DNA of 64,000 bases, from assembly GCF_031458235.1 (NCBI RefSeq), contig NZ_JAVDYB010000001.1:806001-870000 (forward strand), given 5' to 3'. A model generated the notes under the pieces. The model was not told the origin of the DNA. It made no database searches and worked only from the letters and a program-made list of their open reading frames with translations. The position numbers and the translations under genes are program-made. How positions within the stretch are numbered: position 1 is the stretch's first letter; each line of letters starts with the position of its first letter. Shown piece by piece: positions 27,644 to 36,301 of this stretch. This stretch comes from Catenuloplanes atrovinosus (GTDB lineage Bacteria; Actinomycetota; Actinomycetes; Mycobacteriales; Micromonosporaceae).

Positions 27644-29200
27644 ATGACCGAGATCCTTACGCCCGAAGCCAGGGAGTTCGTCGCGGACCTGCACCGGCAG
27701 TTCGCGGCGCGGCGGGACGAACTGCTGGCGCTGCGCGCGCTGCGCCGGGCCGAGGTGGCGCGCACCGGCCGGCTGGACTTCCTGCCGGAGACCGTGGACG
27801 TGCGCGAGGGCGCGTGGACGGTGCCGGCCGCGCCGGCCGACCTGGTGGACCGCCGTGTGGAGATCACCGGGCCGACCGAGCGCAAGATGACGATCAACGC
27901 GCTGAACTCGGGCGCGAAGGTGTGGCTGGCCGACCTGGAGGACGCGAACACGCCGCACTGGGCGAACGTGATCGGCGGGCAGGTCAACCTGTACGAGGCG
28001 GTGCGCCGGACGATCTCGTTCGACTCGCCGGAGGGCAAGCATTACGAGCTGGGCCCCGGTCCGTACCCGACGATCGTGGTCCGGCCGCGCGGCTGGCACC
28101 TGGACGAGCGCCATCTGCCCCGGGAGGACGGCACCCCGGGCGTGGGCGCGCTGGTCGACTTCGGGCTGTACTTCTTCCACAACGCGCAGGAGCTGATCGA
28201 GCGCGGCTCCGGGCCGTACTTCTACCTGCCGAAGATGGAGTCGCACCTGGAGGCGCGGCTCTGGAACGACGTGTTCATCCACGCGCAGGACCACCTGGGC
28301 GTCCCGCGCGGCACGATCCGCGCCACCGTGCTGATCGAGACGATCCCGGCCGCGTTCGAGATGGACGAGATCCTGCACGAGCTGCGCGACCACGCGGCCG
28401 GGCTGAACGCGGGCCGCTGGGACTACCTGTTCAGCATCATCAAATACTTCCGCGACGCCGGTGAGTCGTTCGTGCTGCCGGACCGCGCCGCCGTGACCAT
28501 GACCGCGCCGTTCATGCGGGCGTACACGGAGCTGCTGGTCGCCACCTGCCACCGGCGCGGCGCGTTCGCGATGGGCGGGATGGCCGCGTTCATCCCGAGC
28601 CGCCGCGACCCGGAGGTCAACGCGGTCGCGATCGGCAAGGTGCGGGACGACAAGGAGCGCGAGGCCCGGGACGGCTTCGACGGCTCGTGGGTGGCGCACC
28701 CGGACCTGGTGCCGGTGTGCCGGGAGATCTTCGACGCCGCGCTCGGTAACGGCGCCAACCAGCTCGGCAAGCAGCGCCCGGACGTCTCCGTCACCGCGGA
28801 CGACCTGCTGAACATCGCGGCGACGCCGGGCAGCGTGACGGACGCGGGCGTGCGCGGCAACGTGGAGGTGGCGCTGCGCTACCTGGAGGCGTGGCTGCGC
28901 GGCAACGGCGCGGTCGGCATCCACAACCTGATGGAGGACGCGGCCACCGCGGAGATCTCCCGCTCCCAGGTCTGGCAGTGGATCCACCAGGGGGTACGGA
29001 CCGAGGAGGGCACCCCGATCACGGCCGAGCTGGTGCACCGGCTGGAGGACGAGGTGCTGGCGGAGATCCGCGGGCAGCTCGGCGACGAGGGCTACAAGGC
29101 GAGCCGCTTCGACGACGCCCGGACGCTCTTCGAGCGCGTCGCGCTGGCGGACGACTTCGCCGACTTCCTGACCGTGCCCGCCTACGAGCTGATCGACTGA
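27644..29200 (+). CDS. aceB: Malate synthase (AceB type)
   Basis: 518 residues, normal for malate synthase A. Motifs: [88 protein letters not shown] and [16 protein letters not shown]. It condenses glyoxylate with acetyl-CoA to malate. Its position with allantoinase and allantoicase shows that it consumes the glyoxylate released by purine breakdown; no isocitrate lyase is nearby. GGAGGG lies just ahead of the ATG. Confidence 0.95.
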   Translation: MTEILTPEAREFVADLHRQFAARRDELLALRALRRAEVARTGRLDFLPETVDVREGAWTVPAAPADLVDRRVEITGPTERKMTINALNSGAKVWLADLEDANTPHWANVIGGQVNLYEAVRRTISFDSPEGKHYELGPGPYPTIVVRPRGWHLDERHLPREDGTPGVGALVDFGLYFFHNAQELIERGSGPYFYLPKMESHLEARLWNDVFIHAQDHLGVPRGTIRATVLIETIPAAFEMDEILHELRDHAAGLNAGRWDYLFSIIKYFRDAGESFVLPDRAAVTMTAPFMRAYTELLVATCHRRGAFAMGGMAAFIPSRRDPEVNAVAIGKVRDDKEREARDGFDGSWVAHPDLVPVCREIFDAALGNGANQLGKQRPDVSVTADDLLNIAATPGSVTDAGVRGNVEVALRYLEAWLRGNGAVGIHNLMEDAATAEISRSQVWQWIHQGVRTEEGTPITAELVHRLEDEVLAEIRGQLGDEGYKASRFDDARTLFERVALADDFADFLTVPAYELID

Positions 29201-29206
29201 TCGCGG

Positions 29207-30388
29207 ATGGGACGGCTGGACCCGGGCCTCCTCCCGGAACTGGACGCGCTGCTCGCCCCGGTGGACCGCGAGCTGAGTCGCCGCTATCCGGGCGACGCCG
29301 GTGACCGTCAGCCGGTGCACACGGTCTACGTCCCGGCGGACCGGGTGCACGCCGGGCTGGTTCCGGAGTGGGGTGCCGCCGCGCGCCGGGCGCTGGAGCG
29401 CGCGCCCGCGCTGCCGTACCCGGCCGGGCTGCACGCGCGGGTGACGGCCAAGCTCGCCCGCGAGCCGATCGAGGACCTGCGGATCGACTTCGAGGACGGG
29501 TACGGCATCCGCGCGGACGACGAGGAGGACGCGGCCGTGGAGGCCGCCGCCAAGGCGCTGGTCGGCGCGGAGGTGGTGCCGCCGTTCGTGGGCATCCGGG
29601 TGAAGTCGATGGAGGCGCACACCCGGCGGCGCTCGGTCCGTACCCTCGACGGCTTCTTGGACGTGCTCCTGAACGCGGGCCTGCCGGAGCACTTCGTGAT
29701 CACGCTGCCCAAGGTGAGCGACCCGGCGCAGGTGGCCGCGTTCGAGACCGTGTGCGGGCGGCTGGAGTCGGCCTACGGGATTCCCGCCGAGCGCCTGCGC
29801 TTCGAGATCCAGATCGAGACGCCGCCCGCGATCCTCGGCGCGGACGGCACCGCCACGGTCGCCCGGATGATCACCGCGGCGGCAGGCCGGTGCACCGGCC
29901 TGCACTACGGCACCTACGACTACAGCGCCGCCTGCGGCATCGGCGCCGCCTACCAGAGCATGGAGCACCCGGCCGCGGACCACGCGAAGGCGGTGATGCA
30001 GGTCGCGGCGGCGGGCACCGGCGTGCGGCTCTCCGACGGCTCCACCAACATCCTGCCGGTCGGCACGGACGCCGAGGTCGCGGACGCGTGGGCGCTGCAC
30101 GCCCGGCTGGTCCGGCGCTCCCTGGAACGCGGCTTCTACCAGGGCTGGGACCTGCACCCGGCGCAGCTGCCCACCCGGTACGCCGCCACCTACGCGTTCT
30201 TCCGGGACGGCGCCGCCGCGGCCCGCGACCGGCTCGCCGCCTACCTGGATCGCCGCGACACCGGCATCCTGGACGAGCCGGCCACCGCCCGCGCGCTCGC
30301 CGGGTTCCTGCTCCGCGGCCTGCGCTGTGGTGCGCTCGACCAGGATGAGCTGGGAGACTTCACCGCGGACCGGCTCGCCGCCCTGTGA
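29207..30388 (+). CDS. HpcH/HpaI-CitE-like aldolase/lyase family protein
   Basis: 393 residues, six bases after malate synthase. The TIM-barrel signs are ARVTAKLAREPIEDLRIDFEDGYG (metal-binding acidic motif), VGIRVKSMEAHTRRR, LPKVSDPAQVAAFE, RFEIQIETPPAIL and GLHYGTYDYSAACG. Members of this family cleave or form C-C bonds on small oxo-acids, with or without CoA. Its exact reaction is unknown. Because it sits between malate synthase and allantoinase, and because no known ureidoglycolate lyase is in the window, it may act on ureidoglycolate or glyoxylate; this is inference only. Confidence 0.75.
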   Translation: MGRLDPGLLPELDALLAPVDRELSRRYPGDAGDRQPVHTVYVPADRVHAGLVPEWGAAARRALERAPALPYPAGLHARVTAKLAREPIEDLRIDFEDGYGIRADDEEDAAVEAAAKALVGAEVVPPFVGIRVKSMEAHTRRRSVRTLDGFLDVLLNAGLPEHFVITLPKVSDPAQVAAFETVCGRLESAYGIPAERLRFEIQIETPPAILGADGTATVARMITAAAGRCTGLHYGTYDYSAACGIGAAYQSMEHPAADHAKAVMQVAAAGTGVRLSDGSTNILPVGTDAEVADAWALHARLVRRSLERGFYQGWDLHPAQLPTRYAATYAFFRDGAAAARDRLAAYLDRRDTGILDEPATARALAGFLLRGLRCGALDQDELGDFTADRLAAL

Positions 30389-30471
30389 GCGGGCCGGGCC
30401 AGAACGCCAGAACCGACCTGTGATCAGCGCCGATCCCGGTCCGGAACCACCTCGGTAACAAGGAGGCGGAT

Positions 30472-31788
30472 GTGACGGATTTCGACCTGGTCGTCCGATC
30501 CCAGCGGGCGATCACCCCGGACGGTGAGCGCCCCGCCGCGATCGCGGTACGGGACGGCAGGATCGCGGAGGTCGCCGGCTACGACGCGCCGCTGCGCGCG
30601 GAGCGCGAGGAGGACCTGGGCCGGCTCGCGCTGCTGCCCGGTCTGGTGGACACGCACGTGCACGTCAACGAGCCCGGCCGGACCGAGTGGGAGGGCTTCG
30701 CCAGCGCGACCCGGGCCGCCGCGGCCGGCGGCGTCACCACGATCATCGACATGCCGCTGAACTCGCTGCCCCCGACCACCACGGCCGACGCGCTGGAGAT
30801 CAAGCGGAAGGCCGCGGCCGGGCAGGTCCGGGTGGACGTCGGCTTCTGGGGCGGCGCCGTGCCCGGCAACCGCGCCGTCCTGCGCCCGCTGCACGACGCG
30901 GGCGTGTTCGGCTTCAAGGCGTTCCTGATCGACTCCGGCGTGCCGGAGTTCCCGCCGCTGACCCCCGGCGAGCTGAGCGAGGCGTTCCGGGAGGTGGACG
31001 CGCTGTTCCTGGTCCACGCGGAGGACCCGGACGAGGTCGGTGACCACGCGTCCTCGGCCAGCTACGCCGACTTCGTCGCGTCCCGGCCGCGCAGCGCGGA
31101 GAACACCGCGATAGCCCGGGTCATCGCGGCCGCCCGGCGGACCGGCGCCCGCGCGCACATCCTGCACCTCTCCTCGTCCGAGGCGGTGCCGCTGATCGCC
31201 GCGGCCAGGGCCGAGGGGGTACGGATCACGGCCGAGACCTGCCCGCACTACCTGGCGCTGACCGCGGAGGAGGTGCCGGACGGCGCCACCCAGTTCAAGT
31301 GCTGCCCGCCGATCCGGGACGCGGCGAACCGGGACGCGCTCTGGGCCGCGCTGGCGGACGGCGTGATCGACCTGATCGTCTCGGATCACTCCCCGTGCAC
31401 GCCGGAGCTGAAGCGGGCGGACACCGGCGACTTCGCCGCGGCCTGGGGCGGCATCGCGTCGCTGCAGCTCGGCCTGCCGATCATCTGGACCCAGGCGCGG
31501 CAGCGCGGTCACTCGCTGAGCGACGTGGTGCGCTGGATGGCCGCCAACCCGGCGTCGCTGGCCGGGCTGGACGCCAAGGGCCGGCTCGCCGCCGGCGCGG
31601 ACGCGGACCTGGTCGTCTTCGACCCGGACAGCACCCAGCGCGTCGACGTCGCGCGCCTCCAGCACCGCAATCCCGTCTCGCCGTACCACGACAGGGTCTT
31701 GACCGGGGTGGTGCTCGGCAGCTGGCTGCGCGGCGCGCCCACGGTCGGCGAGCCGGCCGGCCGGCTGCTCACCCGGGGGACCCGATGA
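30472..31788 (+). CDS. allB: Allantoinase
   Basis: 438 residues from GTG with AGGAGG five bases upstream. Cyclic amidohydrolase motifs: [15 protein letters not shown] (two metal His), [14 protein letters not shown] (carboxylated Lys), [28 protein letters not shown] and IVSDHSPC (metal Asp). It opens allantoin to allantoate. The gene overlaps allantoicase (ATGA). The 83 bases before it hold no gene and probably an internal promoter. Confidence 0.95.
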   Translation: MTDFDLVVRSQRAITPDGERPAAIAVRDGRIAEVAGYDAPLRAEREEDLGRLALLPGLVDTHVHVNEPGRTEWEGFASATRAAAAGGVTTIIDMPLNSLPPTTTADALEIKRKAAAGQVRVDVGFWGGAVPGNRAVLRPLHDAGVFGFKAFLIDSGVPEFPPLTPGELSEAFREVDALFLVHAEDPDEVGDHASSASYADFVASRPRSAENTAIARVIAAARRTGARAHILHLSSSEAVPLIAAARAEGVRITAETCPHYLALTAEEVPDGATQFKCCPPIRDAANRDALWAALADGVIDLIVSDHSPCTPELKRADTGDFAAAWGGIASLQLGLPIIWTQARQRGHSLSDVVRWMAANPASLAGLDAKGRLAAGADADLVVFDPDSTQRVDVARLQHRNPVSPYHDRVLTGVVLGSWLRGAPTVGEPAGRLLTRGTR

Positions 31789-32798
31789 CCGACGTCACGC
31801 AGCTGACCGACCTGGCCGCCCGCGCGCTCGGCGGCGGCGTCGTCTACGCCAGCGACGAGTTCTTCGCGTTCGCGGCCGACCTGATCAACGACCACGCGCC
31901 CACGTTCACGCCGCAGAGCTTCGGCGCGCGGGGCCAGGTCTACGACGGCTGGGAGACGCGCCGCCGCCGGCCGCGCGGCACCGGCGACGACCACGACGTC
32001 GCGATCGTCCGGCTGGGCGCGCCCGGCGTGATCCACGGCGTGGTGATCGACACCGCCTTCTTCACCGGCAACTTCCCGCCGGCCGCGTCCGTCGAGGCGT
32101 GCCGCATGCCCGGTCATCCGTCCCCGGACGAGCTGCTGCGCGCGGACTGGACGCCGGTCCTGGCCCGCGCCGCGCTCAAGGGCGACGCGCGGAACACCTT
32201 CGAGACCCGCGGCGACGAGCGCGTCTACACGCACGTGCGGCTGCGGATCTATCCGGACGGCGGCGTGGCCCGGCTGCGCGTGCACGGCGAGGCCGTACCC
32301 GACCCGGCGCTGCTCCCGGAGGTCTTCGACCTGGCCGCGGCCGAGAACGGCGGCACGGTCACCGCGTGCAGCAACATGTTCTACGGTTCCGCGCCGAAGA
32401 TGCTGCTCCCCGGCCTGGCCCGCTCGATGGGCGAGGGCTGGGAGACCTCGCGGCGCCGCGACGACGGCAACGACTGGGTGCTGGTCCGGCTCGGCGTGCC
32501 CGGCCGCGTCCAGCTCGCCGAGATCGACACCTCGCACTTCAAGGGCAACGCGCCCGGCGAGTTCCGGCTGCGCGGCATCCCGGACGCGCGGTCGCTGGAC
32601 TCGCCCGGCGACTGGGTGGAGCTGCTGCCGCGCACCCGCGCGCAACCGGACACCCGGCACCGGTTCCCGGTCAGCGACGCGCCCAAGGTCACGCACGTGC
32701 GGCTGGACGTCTACCCGGACGGTGGCGTGGCCCGGCTGCGGCTGTGGGGCGGCATCTCGGAGAAGCAGCGCCGGCGGCTGGCGGAGCGGCACTTCTGA
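31785..32798 (+). CDS. alc: Allantoicase
   Basis: 337 residues composed of two related halves: [20 protein letters not shown] with [15 protein letters not shown] in the first and [15 protein letters not shown] with [15 protein letters not shown] in the second; [18 protein letters not shown] and [20 protein letters not shown] close each half. This duplication is the mark of allantoicase, which hydrolyses allantoate to ureidoglycolate and urea. Coupled to allantoinase by overlap. Confidence 0.95.
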   Translation: MTDVTQLTDLAARALGGGVVYASDEFFAFAADLINDHAPTFTPQSFGARGQVYDGWETRRRRPRGTGDDHDVAIVRLGAPGVIHGVVIDTAFFTGNFPPAASVEACRMPGHPSPDELLRADWTPVLARAALKGDARNTFETRGDERVYTHVRLRIYPDGGVARLRVHGEAVPDPALLPEVFDLAAAENGGTVTACSNMFYGSAPKMLLPGLARSMGEGWETSRRRDDGNDWVLVRLGVPGRVQLAEIDTSHFKGNAPGEFRLRGIPDARSLDSPGDWVELLPRTRAQPDTRHRFPVSDAPKVTHVRLDVYPDGGVARLRLWGGISEKQRRRLAERHF

Positions 32799-32869
32799 GT
32801 TTCGTACGCCTGTCGGGTAGGTTCTCAGGGTCGTGTTCCACGCGGCCGAATGAAGGAGCAGCTCACCCC

Positions 32870-33400
32870 ATGGGTAAGAAGACCGTCCACGTGTCCGACT
32901 TCAGCGGCGCCGTCATCGGCGACGACGCCGAGGTGGTTCGCATCGTCGTGCTCGAGCACCCCGACCTGATGACCGGGCCGGTGCAGCTGGAGGCGCTCCC
33001 CGCGGAGGTGGAGAGCATCGACGACGCCGCGCTGGACGTGGTGGTGGTCGACGTCTTCGACGCGCACGGCGACGGCGAGGCGCGCCGGGTCACGCTCAAC
33101 GCCAGCGAGTTCGACGCGCTCGCCACCGGCACGCCGATGGCCGAGGTGCTCAGGACCGCGGAGCGGGTCAAGCCGCCGAAGCAGGCCCGCAAGGCCCCGG
33201 CGGACAAGGTCGACTACGCGACCATGGAGCACGCCGGCAAGCCGCACCGGGGCCGGACCACGGAGGAGGAGGCGGAGCTGGTCCGCGAGAACCTCGACAA
33301 GATCAACGAGCGGCTGGCGGCCGAGGGCATCCGCCTGATCGACCCGGCGAACCCGGAGCACGCGGCCCGCTACGGCTTCCCGGAGCCGAGCGAAGCCTAG
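32870..33400 (+). CDS. Conserved hypothetical protein
   Basis: 176 residues, acidic, no signal peptide or membrane helix. The first ~85 residues look like a small beta-rich domain (KKTVHVSDFSGAVIGDDAEVVRIVVLEHPDL); a Lys/Pro-rich linker (VKPPKQARKAPADKVDY) follows, then a charged helical tail ending in LAAEGIRLIDPANPEHAARYGF. The layout of an N-terminal dimer-like domain and basic linker recalls small DNA-associated proteins such as Lsr2, but no AT-hook is present, so I do not assign a role. AAGGAG lies 11 bases upstream of the ATG. Confidence 0.65.
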   Translation: MGKKTVHVSDFSGAVIGDDAEVVRIVVLEHPDLMTGPVQLEALPAEVESIDDAALDVVVVDVFDAHGDGEARRVTLNASEFDALATGTPMAEVLRTAERVKPPKQARKAPADKVDYATMEHAGKPHRGRTTEEEAELVRENLDKINERLAAEGIRLIDPANPEHAARYGFPEPSEA

Positions 33401-33414
33401 GCATTCATAGGCGA

Positions 33415-33495
33415 TTTTCCCGCTTCCGGCCTGGTTGTGGTCCGCATGCTCCCGCGGGCACCGGTCGGCCGCGGGCGGCCTTCCTGCCGGTTTCG
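33415..33495 (+). repeat. Dispersed 3'-end repeat, copy B
   Basis: Begins 14 bases after the stop of the gene at 32870 and has the same orientation to it as copy A has to the HtrA-like gene. Shared blocks: TTCCCGCTTCCGGC, CGCATGCTCCCGCGGGCAC, CGGTCG and CCTGCCGGTT. The regions between blocks differ, with a GCGGGCGGCC stretch here. Confidence 0.6.
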
Positions 33496-33511
33496 TCGTG
33501 GCATGCGGAAA

Positions 33512-33542
33512 GGCCCGGGGCGGCTCTCATTCGCCCCGGGCC
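33512..33542 (-). terminator. Rho-independent terminator of the CAP-domain gene
   Basis: GGCCCGGGGCG and CGCCCCGGGCC form a perfect 11-bp stem with a 9-base loop. On the minus strand it is followed by TTTCC, and it begins 11 bases after the CAP gene stop. It may also stop transcription coming from the plus strand. Confidence 0.75.
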
Positions 33543-33553
33543 TCTCACGTCTT

Positions 33554-34042
33554 CTACTTGCCGAACTCCTGGGTCCAGTACAGGACGCCCTTGGCGTTGC
33601 GGGCGGCGCCGACGCCGATCAGCGTCGACTTGCAGTTCATGATGTTCTTGCGGTGGCCCGGGCTGTTCAGCCAGCCCCGGACGACGCCCTGCGCGTCCTT
33701 GTAGCCCCACGCGATGTTCTCGCCCATGGCCGTCTTGGCGAAACCGGCCCGCTTGGCGCGCTGGGTGAAGTTGCTGCCGTCCGCGCCGGTGTGGCTGAAG
33801 TAGTTCTTGGCCGCCATGTCCGCGCTGAAGTCCCGCGCGGCCTTGGCCAGCGACGCGTTCACGGTCAGCTTCTTGCAGCCGGCCTTGACGCGGGCCTCGT
33901 TCGTCAGGGACACGACCTGCGACTCGAGCGTGGTCGTCGCGGTGGCGGCGGACGCGGAGGCCGCCGGGGCGACGAGCGTCATGCCGAGAGCGGCGGCGGG
34001 AGCGAGAACGGCGAGGGCGGCCTGGCGAACGAACTTGCGCAA
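33554..34042 (-). CDS. Secreted CAP-domain (SCP/PR-1-like) protein
   Basis: About 162 residues. A signal peptide (RKFVRQAALAVLAPAAALGMTLVAPAASASA) is followed by one CAP domain: NEARVKAGCKKLTVNASLAKAARDFSADMA, NYFSHTGADG, MGENIAWGY and NSPGHRKNIMN, with the two His and the Glu of the CAP cavity. Bacterial CAP proteins of this type are extracellular and of unclear action. TTG 34042 is preferred since GAGAGG lies eight bases upstream and the signal peptide starts there; ATG 34090 would add 16 polar residues. Confidence 0.88.
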   Translation of the reverse strand: MRKFVRQAALAVLAPAAALGMTLVAPAASASAATATTTLESQVVSLTNEARVKAGCKKLTVNASLAKAARDFSADMAAKNYFSHTGADGSNFTQRAKRAGFAKTAMGENIAWGYKDAQGVVRGWLNSPGHRKNIMNCKSTLIGVGAARNAKGVLYWTQEFGK

Positions 34043-34181
34043 GATGTGAACCTCTCGGTCGGTGTGTGTTTTCCGCGTGCACTTGTTCATTCGGCGGCGC
34101 CCCGTCCGGGCTGACGAATCGATCGGGTGCCCTCCCGTGAGCCCTCGGTTTCCGTCGGGGTGCCGGGTTCAGGGCCCGCTC

Positions 34182-36113
34182 TCACGTCCGGCGCAGGGAC
34201 CGGGTGAGCGCGGCGGCGATCGTGGTGGCCAGAATCCAGCCGGCCGCGATCAGCAGGTAGGACAGCCACAGGTAGCGGCCGGCCGGCACGAACGCGGACT
34301 GCTGGCCGAAGTCCACCAGCGGCAGCAGCACGTCGAGCGTGTAGACCACGGCGTGGAACTCCGGCGCCTTGCCCGGCTCGGCCGCGCGGGGCGGGTGCGC
34401 CGAGTACGCGGCCGTACCGGCCCCGAGCAGCACCACCAGCCACAGCGCGGCCAGCATCGGGCGGTAGCCGTAGCCGACCGTGACGTCCTGCAGCACACCC
34501 CAGGCCCGGGACGCCCAGCCCGCGGACCGGGTGTGCGCCCGCTGCCGGGTGAGCAGCACGGATCGGGCGGCGTCGTCGTCCCCCTGCGCCCGGAGCACGG
34601 CCGCGAGCTGCTCGTACGGCTGCCGCTGCCCCTTGGCCGGGTCCCGCGCCAGCCATGCCCGCCGGTCCGTCTCGGTGGCCGGCGGCTCCAGCGTCTCGTA
34701 GGTGAGCCCGGTCAGGTGCAGCGCCTCCGGCCAGCTCGCCGGATCGTCGCGCAGCAGGCCGACCCGGGCGTGCCGCAGGTCCACCGGCCCGGTCACCGAC
34801 GTGATGCGCAGCCGCAGCTCCGGGACCTGCGTCCGCCACAGCCGCAGCGCGAACGCCGCGTTCCGCCGGGTGTCCGCCGGATCGGGGGAGGCGGTCAGCG
34901 TGGCCAGGTCGAGGCAGAGCACGCTCCCGATCCGGCTGCCGGAGAGCTGCACCTGCCCGACCGCCGAGAACCCGTCGCACAGGTTCACCGTGCTGGACGC
35001 GGCCACGCCGTTCATCGCGAGCGCGACCCCGCCCGGGTTCGTCAGCGTGGCGCCGACGAAGCTGGCCGGCCCGTTCAGCACCGAGTCGTCCAGGTGGACC
35101 AGCCCGTCCAGGTGGCTCCCGCGCGCGTCGAGCGTGCCCTGCAACGTCATCGACGCGGCCCGCAGCGCGGACCCGCCCGGGTTCGACAGCCGCGCGCCGC
35201 GCAGCGCGAACGTGCGGCTGATCTGCGCGTACACGGCCCGGATCTCCCCGGTCGCGGAGAAGTCGTGCCCGATGAACAGCCCGCCGTCCAGCGTCGCCGA
35301 GTCCAGCCGCATCGCGACCCGGCCCGGGTTCGTCAGCGTGCTGTCCGTGAGGCTGACCGCGCCGCTGATCCGGCTGTGCCACATCCGCAGCTCGCCGTCG
35401 AACGTCGCGCCCCGGGCGAAGAACCCGCCCTCCACGACCAGGCTGTCCGCGCCGATCACGCCCCGGTCCCCGGCCAGCAGCGCGTGCGGCTCACCGACCG
35501 TCTCGGGCTCGGCCGGCGCCACGCACCGGGCGCGATCCAGGTCCACGTCACCGGAGATCCGCCCCTGCGACACGATGACCAGACCTTCGATGTCCGCGCG
35601 CCCGGCCGCCAGGTCACCGCCGATGATGATCCGCTCCGCCTGCACCGCGACCCCGGCCGACCGGATCCGGGCCCGGTCCAGCACCAGCCCACCGCTGATC
35701 CGGGCGCCGGGCATGCGCAGCTCCCCGTCGACCCGCGCCTCGTTCAGCTTGAGATGCCCCTCCACGGTCACGTTCGACGCGTGCAGCCCCGGCATCGTGG
35801 ACCGGGCGAAGCTGGTGAACCCCAGCCGCGCCCAGTTGATCACCGGTCGCCGCTCGAACTCGCAGTCCTCCAGCAGAATCGGCGCGTCCACCTGCGCGAA
35901 CCGGAGCGCGAACTCCCCGATGATCACCGCTCCGTGCAACCGCAGCGAGGCCCTCGCCCCCGGGGCCGGCGGCTGCGCACCGAGCAACAGCCGGGTCAGA
36001 ACCTCGCCACGCACCTCCCGCTCCCCGTCCCGATCCGCCGTGACCGGCGTACCCGTCGGGAACGCCTCCCAGATCCGCTGTTCGAGCCCATTCACGCACT
36101 CATGATGGTCCAT
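34182..36113 (-). CDS. Membrane protein with long beta-helix-like repeat domain
   Basis: 643 residues from ATG 36113 (an ATG at 36158 is possible). Residues ~45-430 form repeats of short strands with alternating hydrophobic positions, such as GHLKLNEARVDGELRMPGA, ISGGLVLDRARI and ISGDVDLDRAR, like pentapeptide or bactofilin-type solenoids. A polar segment follows, then three hydrophobic helices at the C-terminus (PMLAALWLVVLLGAGTAAY, FHAVVYTLDVLLPLVDFGQ and LWLSYLLIAAGWILATTIAAAL). Proteins of this layout in streptomycetes are sometimes called membrane-associated oxidoreductases, but no redox motif is seen. Function unknown. Divergent from the Rhs gene. Confidence 0.7.
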   Translation of the reverse strand: MDHHECVNGLEQRIWEAFPTGTPVTADRDGEREVRGEVLTRLLLGAQPPAPGARASLRLHGAVIIGEFALRFAQVDAPILLEDCEFERRPVINWARLGFTSFARSTMPGLHASNVTVEGHLKLNEARVDGELRMPGARISGGLVLDRARIRSAGVAVQAERIIIGGDLAAGRADIEGLVIVSQGRISGDVDLDRARCVAPAEPETVGEPHALLAGDRGVIGADSLVVEGGFFARGATFDGELRMWHSRISGAVSLTDSTLTNPGRVAMRLDSATLDGGLFIGHDFSATGEIRAVYAQISRTFALRGARLSNPGGSALRAASMTLQGTLDARGSHLDGLVHLDDSVLNGPASFVGATLTNPGGVALAMNGVAASSTVNLCDGFSAVGQVQLSGSRIGSVLCLDLATLTASPDPADTRRNAAFALRLWRTQVPELRLRITSVTGPVDLRHARVGLLRDDPASWPEALHLTGLTYETLEPPATETDRRAWLARDPAKGQRQPYEQLAAVLRAQGDDDAARSVLLTRQRAHTRSAGWASRAWGVLQDVTVGYGYRPMLAALWLVVLLGAGTAAYSAHPPRAAEPGKAPEFHAVVYTLDVLLPLVDFGQQSAFVPAGRYLWLSYLLIAAGWILATTIAAALTRSLRRT

Positions 36114-36301
36114 CCGGGCAATGCGGACGTCCGATGTGGACGACGCGCCGATGTTCATGTGAAGAAGGCGCGCGAGCTATGGCTCTTAGTTGATCATCCT
36201 GCTAGTGTCACGCGTCGCAGGGGATCGATTACCGATCGCGAATGTGTCGGCCGGCGGGTCGGATTGCTCCTGCGTCGCCGAGAGCCAACGGGGAGACAGC
36301 T

